Under the pieces are notes generated by a model, which searched no databases, had not been told where the DNA came from, and worked only from the letters and a program-made list of their open reading frames with translations. Of a stretch of DNA of 64,000 nucleotides, positions 1 to 7,623 are shown in pieces (positions within the stretch are counted from its first letter, which is position 1; every line of letters starts with the position of its first letter). The position numbers were made by a program, and so were the translations under genes. Source of the DNA: Oscillospiraceae bacterium (GTDB lineage: Bacteria > Bacillota > Clostridia > Oscillospirales > CAG-272); the NCBI GenBank assembly GCA_015064855.1, contig SVRK01000001.1, positions 78,196 through 142,195 on the forward strand, in the 5' to 3' direction.

Positions 1-43
1 ATAATTTGCGCGTACGTTTTGAGAGACGTATAAATACAACACA

Positions 44-99
44 CACATATACTTTGAGGGTATTGCTGGTGCCACATGGTTGCAATAGTAGTATATGTG
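44..99 (+). promoter_or_regulatory. Structured 5' leader of rpsB
   Basis: CACATATAC (44-52) is perfectly complementary to GTATATGTG (91-99), and inside it TATTGC (61-66) pairs with GCAATA (82-87), leaving a 15-nt loop rich in GGTGCCACATGG. The two nested stems end 16 nt before the rpsB ribosome binding site AAGGAGG (114-120). Ribosomal protein operons are often autoregulated through such leaders. That S2 binds this one is inference; I do not match it to a named family. Confidence 0.5.
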
Positions 100-129
100 G
101 TGGAAAAACCAAAAAGGAGGACATTTAAA

Positions 130-867
130 ATGTCAGTAATCTCAATTAAGCAATTGCTTGAAGCAGGTGTTCACTTCGGACACCACACAAGAAGATGGAA
201 CCCTAAAATGGCGGAGTACATCTACACAGAAAGAAACGGTATTTACATTATCGATCTTCAAAAAACAGCTAAGAAGTTTGAGGAGGCTTACATGTTCGCT
301 CGTGAGCTTTCAGCAAACGGTGGCAACATTCTTTTCGTTGGTACAAAGAAGCAAGCTACAGACGCTATCCGTGAAGAGGCTCTTCGTTGCGGTATGTACT
401 ACGTAAACGTTCGTTGGCTAGGCGGTATGCTCACAAACTTCCAAACAATTAAGAAGAGCATCGCTCGTCTTGCTCAACTTCGCAAAATGCAAGAAGATGG
501 AACATTTGATCTTCTTCCAAAGAAAGAAGTTGCTGGACTTACAAAGGAAATGGATAACCTCGAGAAGAACCTCGGTGGTATTAAGGATATGAATGGTCTT
601 CCTGATGCTATTTTCATTGTTGACACAAAGAAAGAGCACAATGCAGTTCTCGAAGCAAAGAGACTTGGCATTCCTGTAATTGCAGTTGTAGACACTAACT
701 GTGATCCCGACGATGCTGATTATATCATTCCTGGTAACGATGACGCAATTAGAGCTATTAAGCTTATTTCTGCTGCTATCGCTGATGCAGTTATCGAAGG
801 CAAGCAAGGTGAAACACCTGTTGAAGCAGTAGAAGCTGTTGAAGAAACCGCAGAAGACGCAGAATAA
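130..867 (+). CDS. rpsB: 30S ribosomal protein S2
   Basis: Encodes S2, a small-subunit protein bound near the 16S rRNA 3' domain. About 245 residues, opening with [18 protein letters not shown] and carrying the family segments [30 protein letters not shown] and [14 protein letters not shown], with an acidic Glu/Ala-rich tail. An in-frame ATG at 76 would add 18 residues but has no ribosome binding site and lies inside the leader stem. The ATG at 130 has AAGGAGG at 114-120. tsf follows 23 nt downstream, the usual bacterial pairing. pyrH and frr, normally next, are at the far end of the window on the other strand. Confidence 0.97.
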   Translation: MSVISIKQLLEAGVHFGHHTRRWNPKMAEYIYTERNGIYIIDLQKTAKKFEEAYMFARELSANGGNILFVGTKKQATDAIREEALRCGMYYVNVRWLGGMLTNFQTIKKSIARLAQLRKMQEDGTFDLLPKKEVAGLTKEMDNLEKNLGGIKDMNGLPDAIFIVDTKKEHNAVLEAKRLGIPVIAVVDTNCDPDDADYIIPGNDDAIRAIKLISAAIADAVIEGKQGETPVEAVEAVEETAEDAE

Positions 868-890
868 TTAAAATTACGGAGGAACTAAAA

Positions 891-1826
891 ATGGCAGCTA
901 TTACAGCAAAAATGGTTTCAGACCTCAGAACAAAGACAAACTGTGGTATGATGGAGTGCAAGAAGGCACTTACAGAGGCTAATGGTGATTTTGATGAAGC
1001 AATAAAGATTCTTCGCGAAAAGGGACTCGCTGTTGCAGCAAAGAAGGCTGACAGAATCGCAGCTGAAGGTGTTGTTGATATTCTTGCTAATGAAGATAAC
1101 ACTTGTGCAGCAATGATCGAGGTTAATGCAGAAACAGACTTCGTTGCAAAGAACGCTACTTTTCTTGAGTTTGTTCAAAACGTTCTTAAGACTATCCTTG
1201 CAACTAGACCTGCAACCGTTGAAGAGCTTTTAACAAAGCAATATCTTGACACAGATATGACAGTTGAAGCAAAATTAAAGGATATGATTTTCACCATCGG
1301 TGAAAACATGAACATTCGTAGATTTCTTATCGTTGACGGTCTTGTAAGCACATATATTCATGGTAAGGGTTCAACTGGTGTTATCGTTAACTTTGAAGCT
1401 GACGAAAACGTTAAGGGTACTGCAGGATTTGCAGAGCTCGCAAAGAACATCGCTCTTCAAGTAGCAGCCATGCCTGTACTTTACCTCAACAAGGAGTCAG
1501 TTCCTGAAAAGGATATTGAAGAAGAAAAGGCTATTATTCTTGCTCAACTTAACAATGATCCTAAAAACGCTAATAAGCCACAACAAATTCTCGAAAAGAT
1601 GGTTATTGGTAAGCTCGGTAAGTTCTATGAAAAGAACTGCTTGCTTGAGCAATCATATGTTAAGGACGACAAACTTTCAGTTGGTGAATATGTAAACGCA
1701 ACTGCAAAAGAACTTGGCGGAAGCATCAAGGTTGTTGGATATAATCTTTACGAAAAGGGCGAAGGCCTTGAAAAGAGAGAAGACGATTTCGCTGCTGAAA
1801 TCGCTAAGATGGTTAACAAAGCATAA
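891..1826 (+). CDS. tsf: Translation elongation factor Ts
   Basis: Guanine nucleotide exchange factor that regenerates EF-Tu-GTP. 311 residues. The N-terminal UBA-like region has LRTKTNCGMMECKKALTEA, and the core has ETDFVAKN, the family signature that contacts EF-Tu. The start has a GGAGG site (879-885). Transcribed with rpsB and closed by a strong terminator at 1843-1870. Confidence 0.97.
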   Translation: MAAITAKMVSDLRTKTNCGMMECKKALTEANGDFDEAIKILREKGLAVAAKKADRIAAEGVVDILANEDNTCAAMIEVNAETDFVAKNATFLEFVQNVLKTILATRPATVEELLTKQYLDTDMTVEAKLKDMIFTIGENMNIRRFLIVDGLVSTYIHGKGSTGVIVNFEADENVKGTAGFAELAKNIALQVAAMPVLYLNKESVPEKDIEEEKAIILAQLNNDPKNANKPQQILEKMVIGKLGKFYEKNCLLEQSYVKDDKLSVGEYVNATAKELGGSIKVVGYNLYEKGEGLEKREDDFAAEIAKMVNKA

Positions 1827-1842
1827 TCATTTCAAAATTAAA

Positions 1843-1870
1843 ACCGAAGGCAATTGCCTTCGGTTCTTTT
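1843..1870 (+). terminator. Rho-independent terminator after tsf
   Basis: An 11-bp perfect palindromic stem ACCGAAGGCAA/TTGCCTTCGGT followed by TTCTTTT. It also abuts the stop codon of the converging membrane-protein gene. Confidence 0.9.
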
Positions 1871-1871
1871 G

Positions 1872-2489
1872 TTATTTAAACTTTTTGGAGTATTCTTTTT
1901 TACTATTTTTTATATTATTACTTAATTTCAATAAAATAAAGGCAACTATTCGTGCAACAGTATATACAATAGTATAAACAAAGAAAACGATTATTATCTT
2001 GTTGCCTTCGCCATATTTACCAAAGCCTAAAGTGATAATGAAATAGGGAATTGCTATAATCAAATAATAAATAATAGATTTAATAAAATAGTTATTTATA
2101 GGGATGAACAAACAGATTGCTGTAATAATTAGTGATAATACAAAGATTATTAAAACTGTAAATATATTCCAAATATCGTCAAAAAATATCGTGGAAAGAT
2201 TTACTGATAAAAAAGTAATTGTGTTTATAAACGTGAAAATATAAATAAAATTCAATTTTTTAAAGTACAAATTTTTTTTGAGCTTTAAAGTTATAATGCA
2301 AATTGCTAAAGAAATCAAAAGCGACACGCCTAGAAATACAAAATTAAATCCTATAGACGGTAAATTGGGTGGAATGATAATTGCGTAAAACGCGTTAAAA
2401 ATTAGAGAAAAAGCAGTAAATAATATTGAAGTTATGGAAATTGTTGATAAAAAGAAATAGTTTTTTTCTTTTTGAGAGATTTTCTTCAA
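1872..2489 (-). CDS. Hypothetical multi-pass membrane protein
   Basis: I do not recognise the family. About 205 residues, mostly hydrophobic, with roughly six predicted membrane segments and basic, Asn-rich loops; it ends in a Lys/Ser-rich cytoplasmic tail. I chose the TTG at 2489 as start because AGGAGG lies 8 nt upstream. The longer frame from 2531 would place that site inside the coding sequence. It is a single gene, divergent from nusB and convergent with tsf. Very low GC and strongly AT-biased codons, so recent acquisition is possible, but nothing else marks it as foreign. Confidence 0.7.
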   Translation of the reverse strand: MKKISQKEKNYFFLSTISITSILFTAFSLIFNAFYAIIIPPNLPSIGFNFVFLGVSLLISLAICIITLKLKKNLYFKKLNFIYIFTFINTITFLSVNLSTIFFDDIWNIFTVLIIFVLSLIITAICLFIPINNYFIKSIIYYLIIAIPYFIITLGFGKYGEGNKIIIVFFVYTIVYTVARIVAFILLKLSNNIKNSKKEYSKKFK

Positions 2490-2598
2490 ATTATGCACCT
2501 CCTTTTCACAATATAATTTAAGATAACACAAAAAAAGTACATTTTCAAGAGCTTTTTATAAAAAGAATAATTTATGCATAAAAAATGAATATTTTCAC

Positions 2599-2627
2599 TT
2601 GACTTTGAAATGTAAAAAATATATAAT
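2599..2627 (+). promoter_or_regulatory. Sigma-A promoter for the nusB operon
   Basis: TTGACT (2599-2604), a 17-nt spacer, and TATAAT (2622-2627), about 33 nt before the nusB ATG. Probably drives the long nusB-to-dnaE run or its first part. Confidence 0.75.
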
Positions 2628-2660
2628 TATACTATAAATATATTATTTAAGGAAAGAACA

Positions 2661-3074
2661 ATGTTAGGTAAGAGAAAAGTTAGAAAAAATGTATTTGAGT
2701 TAGTGTTTGGCTATCAATTTAACAAAGAGGAAGCTCCACTTGACTACTATAATAGAGCATATGATAATTTTGTATGCGAGGATGATGAAGAAGAAAGCGT
2801 AAAAAACGAGTTTTTAGGAATTTGTGAAAACGTCGAGGATATCGACTCCACTATTTCAGAGTTTTTAAATGAATGGAAGCTTTCAAGACTTTCAAAGGTA
2901 ACTATTTCTATTTTAAGAGTTAGCGTTTATGAAATGAAATATTTAAAATTACCGGCACCGATTTCTATTAATGAAGCTGTTGAGTTTTCAAAGCAATTCG
3001 CTGAAGATGGCGCATCGTCTTTCATCAACGGTGTTTTGAATAACATTGCTAAAAAAATGAATGAAAATGCGTAA
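2661..3074 (+). CDS. nusB: Transcription antitermination protein NusB
   Basis: All-helical RNA-binding protein that, with NusE (S10), binds boxA in rRNA leaders and supports processive transcription. 137 residues. The N-terminus KRKVRKNVFELVFGYQF and the C-terminal SINEAVEFSKQFAEDGASSFINGVL with NIAKK are characteristic. The ATG has AAGGAAAG upstream. Its 3' end overlaps the next gene by 14 nt, implying translational coupling. Confidence 0.95.
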   Translation: MLGKRKVRKNVFELVFGYQFNKEEAPLDYYNRAYDNFVCEDDEEESVKNEFLGICENVEDIDSTISEFLNEWKLSRLSKVTISILRVSVYEMKYLKLPAPISINEAVEFSKQFAEDGASSFINGVLNNIAKKMNENA

Positions 3075-4014
3075 AAAAGTTTTTTTAGGTATAGATACGA
3101 GCAATTATACAACCTCCTGTGCAGTAGCAGATTTAAATGGACAAATTATTGAGAATTATAAAATACTGCTCCCAGTAAAACACGGAGAGAATGGTTTAAG
3201 ACAAAGTGATGCTGTATTTGCTCATATAAAAAATTTTGAAATTATAGCTTCTAATATTAGAGAAAAGCACGCAGATTATGATATTATCGCTGTGGGTTGC
3301 TCTGCATACCCTAGAGATTGTGAGAATTCATATATGCCGTGCTTTCTTGTCGGAAAAGCATTTTCACAAATGTTGGGTGCAATTTATAATATCGACACAT
3401 ATTACTTTTCGCATCAAATGGGGCATGTACAAGCAGCGATATATTCATCTGGCGTTTGCGTTAACGATGATTTTATCGCTTTTCACGTTTCCGGTGGAAC
3501 AACTGAAATCTTGCACGTTTCTTTGAATGAAGAAATCTATACTATAGAACAAATTGGTGGAAGTATTGATTTGCATGCCGGACAAGCAATTGACAGAATG
3601 GGCGTAAAAATGGGTATGAAATTCCCATGTGGAAGAGAAATGGAAGCAAGAGCGTTAGAAAATAAAAAAATGCTCCCCAGCTCTAAAATTTGTGTTAATG
3701 GCTTAGATTGTAATATTTCTGGGCTCGAAAATATTGCTAATAAGCTTTTTGAAGAAACAAAGGATATTCCTTTAGTTAGTGATTTTATTTTTGACTTTTT
3801 ATCAAAAACTTTAATTAAGCTTACTGCAAATTTAAGAAAAAAATATAAAGACAAAAAAATTGTTTTTGCCGGTGGGGTTATGAGTAATTCCATCATACAA
3901 AATCGTTTAAATGAAAATTTTGAGGACGTATACTTTGCAAAACCCGAATTTAGTACGGATAATGCATCTGGAATAGCGATTTTAACTATGAAAAGGCACT
4001 TTGGGAGGAGATAA
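3061..4014 (+). CDS. TsaD/Kae1-family (peptidase M22) paralogue
   Basis: 317 residues with the ASKHA-type ATPase fold of the TsaD/Kae1 family: GIDTSNYTTSCAV at the N-terminus, HVSGGTTE mid-protein, and FAGGVMSN plus STDNASGIAI near the C-terminus. The metal-binding segment reads SHQMGHVQAAIYS, keeping the two His of the HxxxH pair but not the canonical HLEGH. The usual DAAGEAFDK stretch is replaced by LHAGQAIDRMG. It is therefore more likely the clostridial TsaD-like protein often called O-sialoglycoprotein endopeptidase than the tRNA t6A synthase subunit itself. The overlap with nusB and the 2-nt gap to xseA put it in the operon. Role unknown. Confidence 0.8.
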   Translation: MKMRKKVFLGIDTSNYTTSCAVADLNGQIIENYKILLPVKHGENGLRQSDAVFAHIKNFEIIASNIREKHADYDIIAVGCSAYPRDCENSYMPCFLVGKAFSQMLGAIYNIDTYYFSHQMGHVQAAIYSSGVCVNDDFIAFHVSGGTTEILHVSLNEEIYTIEQIGGSIDLHAGQAIDRMGVKMGMKFPCGREMEARALENKKMLPSSKICVNGLDCNISGLENIANKLFEETKDIPLVSDFIFDFLSKTLIKLTANLRKKYKDKKIVFAGGVMSNSIIQNRLNENFEDVYFAKPEFSTDNASGIAILTMKRHFGRR

Positions 4015-4016
4015 TA

Positions 4017-5267
4017 ATGCACTATTGCTTTGATGAAAATGGAAATGAAATACTCCCAGAACCAAAAACAGTTAGTTGGGTAAATGATTATATTAAGCTT
4101 TTAGTAGAAGAAGAGATGCTTTTACAGGATATTTATATATCCGGAGAAATATCAAACTTTAAAAAGCATTCATCAGGGCATTTGTATTTTACTTTAAAGG
4201 ATGATAAATCCGAGATTCGTGCAGTTATGTTTAAGCAACATGCCATAAAGGTTAAGTTTAAAATTGAAGATGGCTTAAAGGTCGTTATTCATGCAAGGAT
4301 TGGCGTTTATCAGCAAGCGGGTACCTATCAGCTTTATGTTGATAGCATTTCTCCAGAGGGAATAGGTTCTTTGTATCTCGCTTTCGAGCAACTGAAGGCT
4401 CGCTTGTCAAAGGAAGGTCTTTTTGATGAGGAACACAAAAAATCAGTTCCTAAATTTCCAAAGCGTATTGGTGTGATAACGTCGCCAACAGGAGCAGCTA
4501 TTCGTGATATAATCAACGTTGCAACGAGACGCTATCCTATTGCAGAGTTAATTTTGTTTCCTTCCTTAGTTCAAGGCGCAGATGCTTCATATAATTTGAT
4601 TTCTGGTATTGAGTATTTTAATATTACTGAAAGCGTTGACGTGATTATAATCGGTCGAGGCGGTGGCTCTATTGAGGATTTATGGGCTTTTAATGACGAA
4701 TATTTAGCTAGGGCTATATATAATTCAAACATTCCTGTAATTTCTGGTGTTGGACACGAAATAGATTTTACTATTTGCGATTTTGTGGCCGATCTTAGAG
4801 CGGCAACGCCTTCTGCAGCGGCCGAGCTTGCAACTCCAAATCTTGAGGAGGTTTTTGCAAAAATTGATAACTTTAATCAGCGAGCTATTTTGTCAATAAA
4901 TCAAAAAATTGGCGAATATAAGTATAAGCTCGAGAGTCTTATGAGTTCGAGAGCTTTTACTAAGCCCGAGTCGATGCTTGAAACACCTAAAATCGTTTTA
5001 AAAACTCGTCAAATCGACCTTAAACACGCGTTTGAGCACATAGTTGGGAATAAGAAGACGTCCCTAAAAGAAAATGTAGCCAAGCTCAATGCACTTAATC
5101 CTTTATCTATCCTACAAAGAGGATATACTGTAACTTATGATTTAAACGGGAAATTCATAAAAAGCATAGATGATGTAAATTTAGGTCAAGAAATAGTAAT
5201 TCATTTTAGTGATGGCAAAGTAGTTGCCAACCCAATCCAAAAAGAAAGGAATAAAAACAATGCCTAA
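4017..5267 (+). CDS. xseA: Exodeoxyribonuclease VII large subunit
   Basis: Catalytic subunit of the exonuclease VII complex, which degrades single-stranded DNA to short oligonucleotides. 416 residues: an N-terminal OB fold (about 20-115, with ISGEISNFKKHSSGHLYFTLKD) and the catalytic domain beginning near 125 (PKRIGVITSPTGAAIRDI, IIIGRGGGSIEDLWAFNDE, PVISGVGHEIDFTICDFVADLRAATPS cut here into family blocks). A coiled-coil-rich C-terminus ends with LNPLSILQRGY. GGAGG precedes the ATG. The 3' end overlaps xseB by 8 nt. Confidence 0.96.
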   Translation: MHYCFDENGNEILPEPKTVSWVNDYIKLLVEEEMLLQDIYISGEISNFKKHSSGHLYFTLKDDKSEIRAVMFKQHAIKVKFKIEDGLKVVIHARIGVYQQAGTYQLYVDSISPEGIGSLYLAFEQLKARLSKEGLFDEEHKKSVPKFPKRIGVITSPTGAAIRDIINVATRRYPIAELILFPSLVQGADASYNLISGIEYFNITESVDVIIIGRGGGSIEDLWAFNDEYLARAIYNSNIPVISGVGHEIDFTICDFVADLRAATPSAAAELATPNLEEVFAKIDNFNQRAILSINQKIGEYKYKLESLMSSRAFTKPESMLETPKIVLKTRQIDLKHAFEHIVGNKKTSLKENVAKLNALNPLSILQRGYTVTYDLNGKFIKSIDDVNLGQEIVIHFSDGKVVANPIQKERNKNNA

Positions 5268-5493
5268 AAAAGAATTAACCTTTGAAGAGGCTATTGAAAA
5301 ACTAGAGTCTATTGTTGATTCACTTGAAAATGGGGATTTTCCTCTTGAAGAATCCTTAAAGCTTTATGAAGAAGGAGTAAGGCTTGTAAATATTTGCACA
5401 ACTAAAATCAATAATATTGAGAAATCAATAAAGATTTTATCAAACGTAAATGGTGAGCTGGTTGAGGAGGATTTTATCCCTGATGATAAATGA
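5260..5493 (+). CDS. xseB: Exodeoxyribonuclease VII small subunit
   Basis: 77 residues. XseB is a small helical protein that coats the C-terminal arm of XseA; several copies bind one XseA. The segment LTFEEAIEKLESIVDSLENG followed by LEESLKLYEEGV is diagnostic. The ATG at 5260 has GAAAGGA upstream and is preferred over a frame extending into xseA. Its end overlaps ispA by 11 nt. Confidence 0.95.
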   Translation: MPKKELTFEEAIEKLESIVDSLENGDFPLEESLKLYEEGVRLVNICTTKINNIEKSIKILSNVNGELVEEDFIPDDK

Positions 5494-6385
5494 TTTTCAA
5501 AAGTTACTGAAAGAAAACACAGAAATCCTTGAGAAGGAGCTTGAAAAATATATTGATGTTGATAAAAGCTATGGATTATCTGATGTTATGTCATATAGTC
5601 TTTTAAATGGTGGTAAAAGACTAAGACCTTTTATTGTAATTGAAGCAAGCAAGCTGTTTTCTAAAGAATTTGATATCAATAGAGCTTTGCCTTTCGCATG
5701 CGCTCTTGAAATGATACAAACATACTCTTTAATTCACGACGATTTACCTTGTATGGATAATGACGATTATAGACGAGGGAAATTGACTAATCACAAGGTT
5801 TTTGGTGAAGATAAGGCGCTTTTAGCCGGAGATTCATTGCTAACGTATGCATTTGAAGTTCTTGCATCCAATACTTTTGTTTCTGACTATAATGTTCGCT
5901 TAGCAACTGTTGCGCTTGCAAAATATGCCGGATTTTCGGGTATGGCCGGCGGGCAAATGATCGACTTAAACAGTGCAGGAAATATAAACTCATACGAAGA
6001 ATTAAAGCAAATGCACGCCTTAAAAACAAGCGCACTTATTAAATGTGCTGTTGTACTTGGATATCTATCGGCTGTTGAAAAACCTAAACAAGAAATAATA
6101 GATGATTTGGAAAAATATGCTGAAAACATTGGCATTGCTTTCCAAATTAAAGACGATATACTTGATAAAACATCAACCAGCGAGGAGCTTGGAAAACCGG
6201 TTGGATCTGATGAAAAAAATGGTAAAACAACCTCACTAACGTTTATGAGTATTGAAAATGCCGAAAACGAGGTAAAAGCTTTGACCGATGAAGCAATTAA
6301 GATTATAGAAAAGTATTATAAGAACGAAAGCCAAACTCATTCCTTGGTTGAACTAGCAAAATATATGGTGAGTCGTAAAAAATAA
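5483..6385 (+). CDS. ispA: Polyprenyl (farnesyl/geranyl) diphosphate synthase
   Basis: Condenses isopentenyl diphosphate with dimethylallyl and geranyl diphosphate; the product feeds UppS. 300 residues. The first Asp-rich motif is DDLPCMDNDDYRRGK and the second is IKDDILD; NGGKRLRP binds the diphosphate, and GDSLLTYAFEVL and GGQMIDL are further family blocks. I chose the ATG at 5483 with GAGGAGG at 5464-5470 inside the end of xseB. Chain length cannot be read with certainty from sequence; farnesyl is the usual product of genes in this position. It overlaps tlyA by one base. Confidence 0.93.
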   Translation: MINDFQKLLKENTEILEKELEKYIDVDKSYGLSDVMSYSLLNGGKRLRPFIVIEASKLFSKEFDINRALPFACALEMIQTYSLIHDDLPCMDNDDYRRGKLTNHKVFGEDKALLAGDSLLTYAFEVLASNTFVSDYNVRLATVALAKYAGFSGMAGGQMIDLNSAGNINSYEELKQMHALKTSALIKCAVVLGYLSAVEKPKQEIIDDLEKYAENIGIAFQIKDDILDKTSTSEELGKPVGSDEKNGKTTSLTFMSIENAENEVKALTDEAIKIIEKYYKNESQTHSLVELAKYMVSRKK

Positions 6386-7152
6386 TGAGAGCAGATATTT
6401 ATTTGTTTCAATATGAATATGTAAAAAGTCGACAAAAGGCGAAAAGCTTGATTTTGTCACAAAATGTTAAAATTGATGGACGTGTTATTGACAAACCATC
6501 ATTTGAAATCGAGGAAAGCATAGAGCATATTGTAGAAATATTTAATGATTGTCCATATGTTTCTCGCGGTGGCTTGAAGCTTGAGGCAATTATTCAGCAT
6601 GCAAAGCTTGATGTTAATGGCAAGGTTTGTCTTGACATTGGTGCATCAAGTGGTGGTTTTACTGATTGCTTATTGAAAAACGGTGCGGTTAAGGTTTTTG
6701 CAGTTGATTCCGGCACTAATCAACTTGACGTATCATTAAGAAATAACCAAAGGGTTGTTTCTTATGAGAATTTAAATGCGCGTTTTTTAGATAAAGAATT
6801 ATTTAAAACGCTGGTAGATATTGTTACAATTGATGTTTCCTTTGTTTCGCAAACATTGATTATGCCATCTGCCTTTTCACTAATTAATGATAACGGACTT
6901 TATGTTAGCTTGATAAAGCCACAATTTGAAGCCGGAAGGCAAAACGTAGGAAAGGGTGGAATTGTTAAAGACAAAAAAGCGCGTTTGATTGCTGTGATGC
7001 GGGTAATTGAGTGTGCTGAGCATCTTTCTTACAAATGCACGCATTTTATAAAATCACCTATACAGGGTGGCGATGGGAATACCGAATATTTAGCTGTTTT
7101 TTCAAAGAACGGAAGAGAAATTAGCAAAGAAGTAATAAAAGAATTAATATAA
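6385..7152 (+). CDS. tlyA: TlyA-family rRNA 2'-O-methyltransferase
   Basis: Predicted S-adenosylmethionine-dependent ribose methyltransferase of 16S/23S rRNA. The family was once named hemolysin A. 255 residues: an S4 RNA-binding domain (about 1-60, RADIYLFQYEYVKSRQKAKS) and an FtsJ-like methyltransferase domain (about 75-245) with VCLDIGASSGGFTDCLLKNG as the cofactor motif and IDVSFVSQTLI downstream. TAATG overlap with ispA. In many Firmicutes dxs precedes and nadK follows this gene; neither is here. Confidence 0.92.
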   Translation: MRADIYLFQYEYVKSRQKAKSLILSQNVKIDGRVIDKPSFEIEESIEHIVEIFNDCPYVSRGGLKLEAIIQHAKLDVNGKVCLDIGASSGGFTDCLLKNGAVKVFAVDSGTNQLDVSLRNNQRVVSYENLNARFLDKELFKTLVDIVTIDVSFVSQTLIMPSAFSLINDNGLYVSLIKPQFEAGRQNVGKGGIVKDKKARLIAVMRVIECAEHLSYKCTHFIKSPIQGGDGNTEYLAVFSKNGREISKEVIKELI

Positions 7153-7167
7153 TTGTACGAGGAAGAA

Positions 7168-7614
7168 ATGAAATCTAAAAGACAAGAAAAAATTCTTGAA
7201 ATAATTTCGAGCAAAAATATCGAAACTCAAGAAGATTTAATTAATGAATTAAAAAATGCAGGATTTAATGCAACGCAAGCAACTGCCTCTCGTGATATAA
7301 GACAGTTGAAGCTTGTTAAAGTGTTATCAGGAACAGTTTATAAATATGTTGCACCTAAAAATGAAATAGAAGGCTCCGGAAAATATAGTCAAGCTTTATT
7401 TTCGTCAATTATTGATATTCAATATGCATTAAATAACGTTGTAATTAAAACAAATCCAGGTTTAGCACAAGCTATCGCAGCCGGAATTGATGCTTTGCAC
7501 GATGCAGATGTTTTAGGCTCTGTTGCCGGTGATGACTGTATAATTTTGGTTGTAAAATCTGAAGAAGCAAGTAAGAAGATTATAGAAAAAATCAAGAAGA
7601 TTGCAGAAAAATAA
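7168..7614 (+). CDS. argR: Arginine repressor ArgR
   Basis: Hexameric arginine-responsive regulator of arginine metabolism. 148 residues: an N-terminal winged helix (about 1-70) with TQEDLINELKNAGFNATQAT and SRDIRQLKLVK as recognition helix, and a C-terminal oligomerisation/arginine-binding domain with VLGSVAGDDCIILVV. The ATG at 7168 is chosen because ACGAGGAA lies just upstream; an in-frame TTG at 7153 abuts the tlyA stop. recN follows 9 nt later. I see no ARG box that I can defend in the operon. Confidence 0.93.
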   Translation: MKSKRQEKILEIISSKNIETQEDLINELKNAGFNATQATASRDIRQLKLVKVLSGTVYKYVAPKNEIEGSGKYSQALFSSIIDIQYALNNVVIKTNPGLAQAIAAGIDALHDADVLGSVAGDDCIILVVKSEEASKKIIEKIKKIAEK

Positions 7615-7623
7615 GGAGTAAAA

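Noticed and set aside
76..129. Longer N-terminus for rpsB from the ATG at 76
   Set aside because: No ribosome site, start lies in the leader stem, and S2 proteins begin at [10 protein letters not shown].
918..1178. Minus-strand ORFs inside tsf, pgi, rhaA, mutS2 and polC
   Set aside because: They lie wholly within clear genes, have no ribosome sites and look like frame shadows.
3061..4014. Calling the gene tsaD
   Set aside because: Key motif differences (HQMGH, LHAGQAIDRMG) point to a paralogue.
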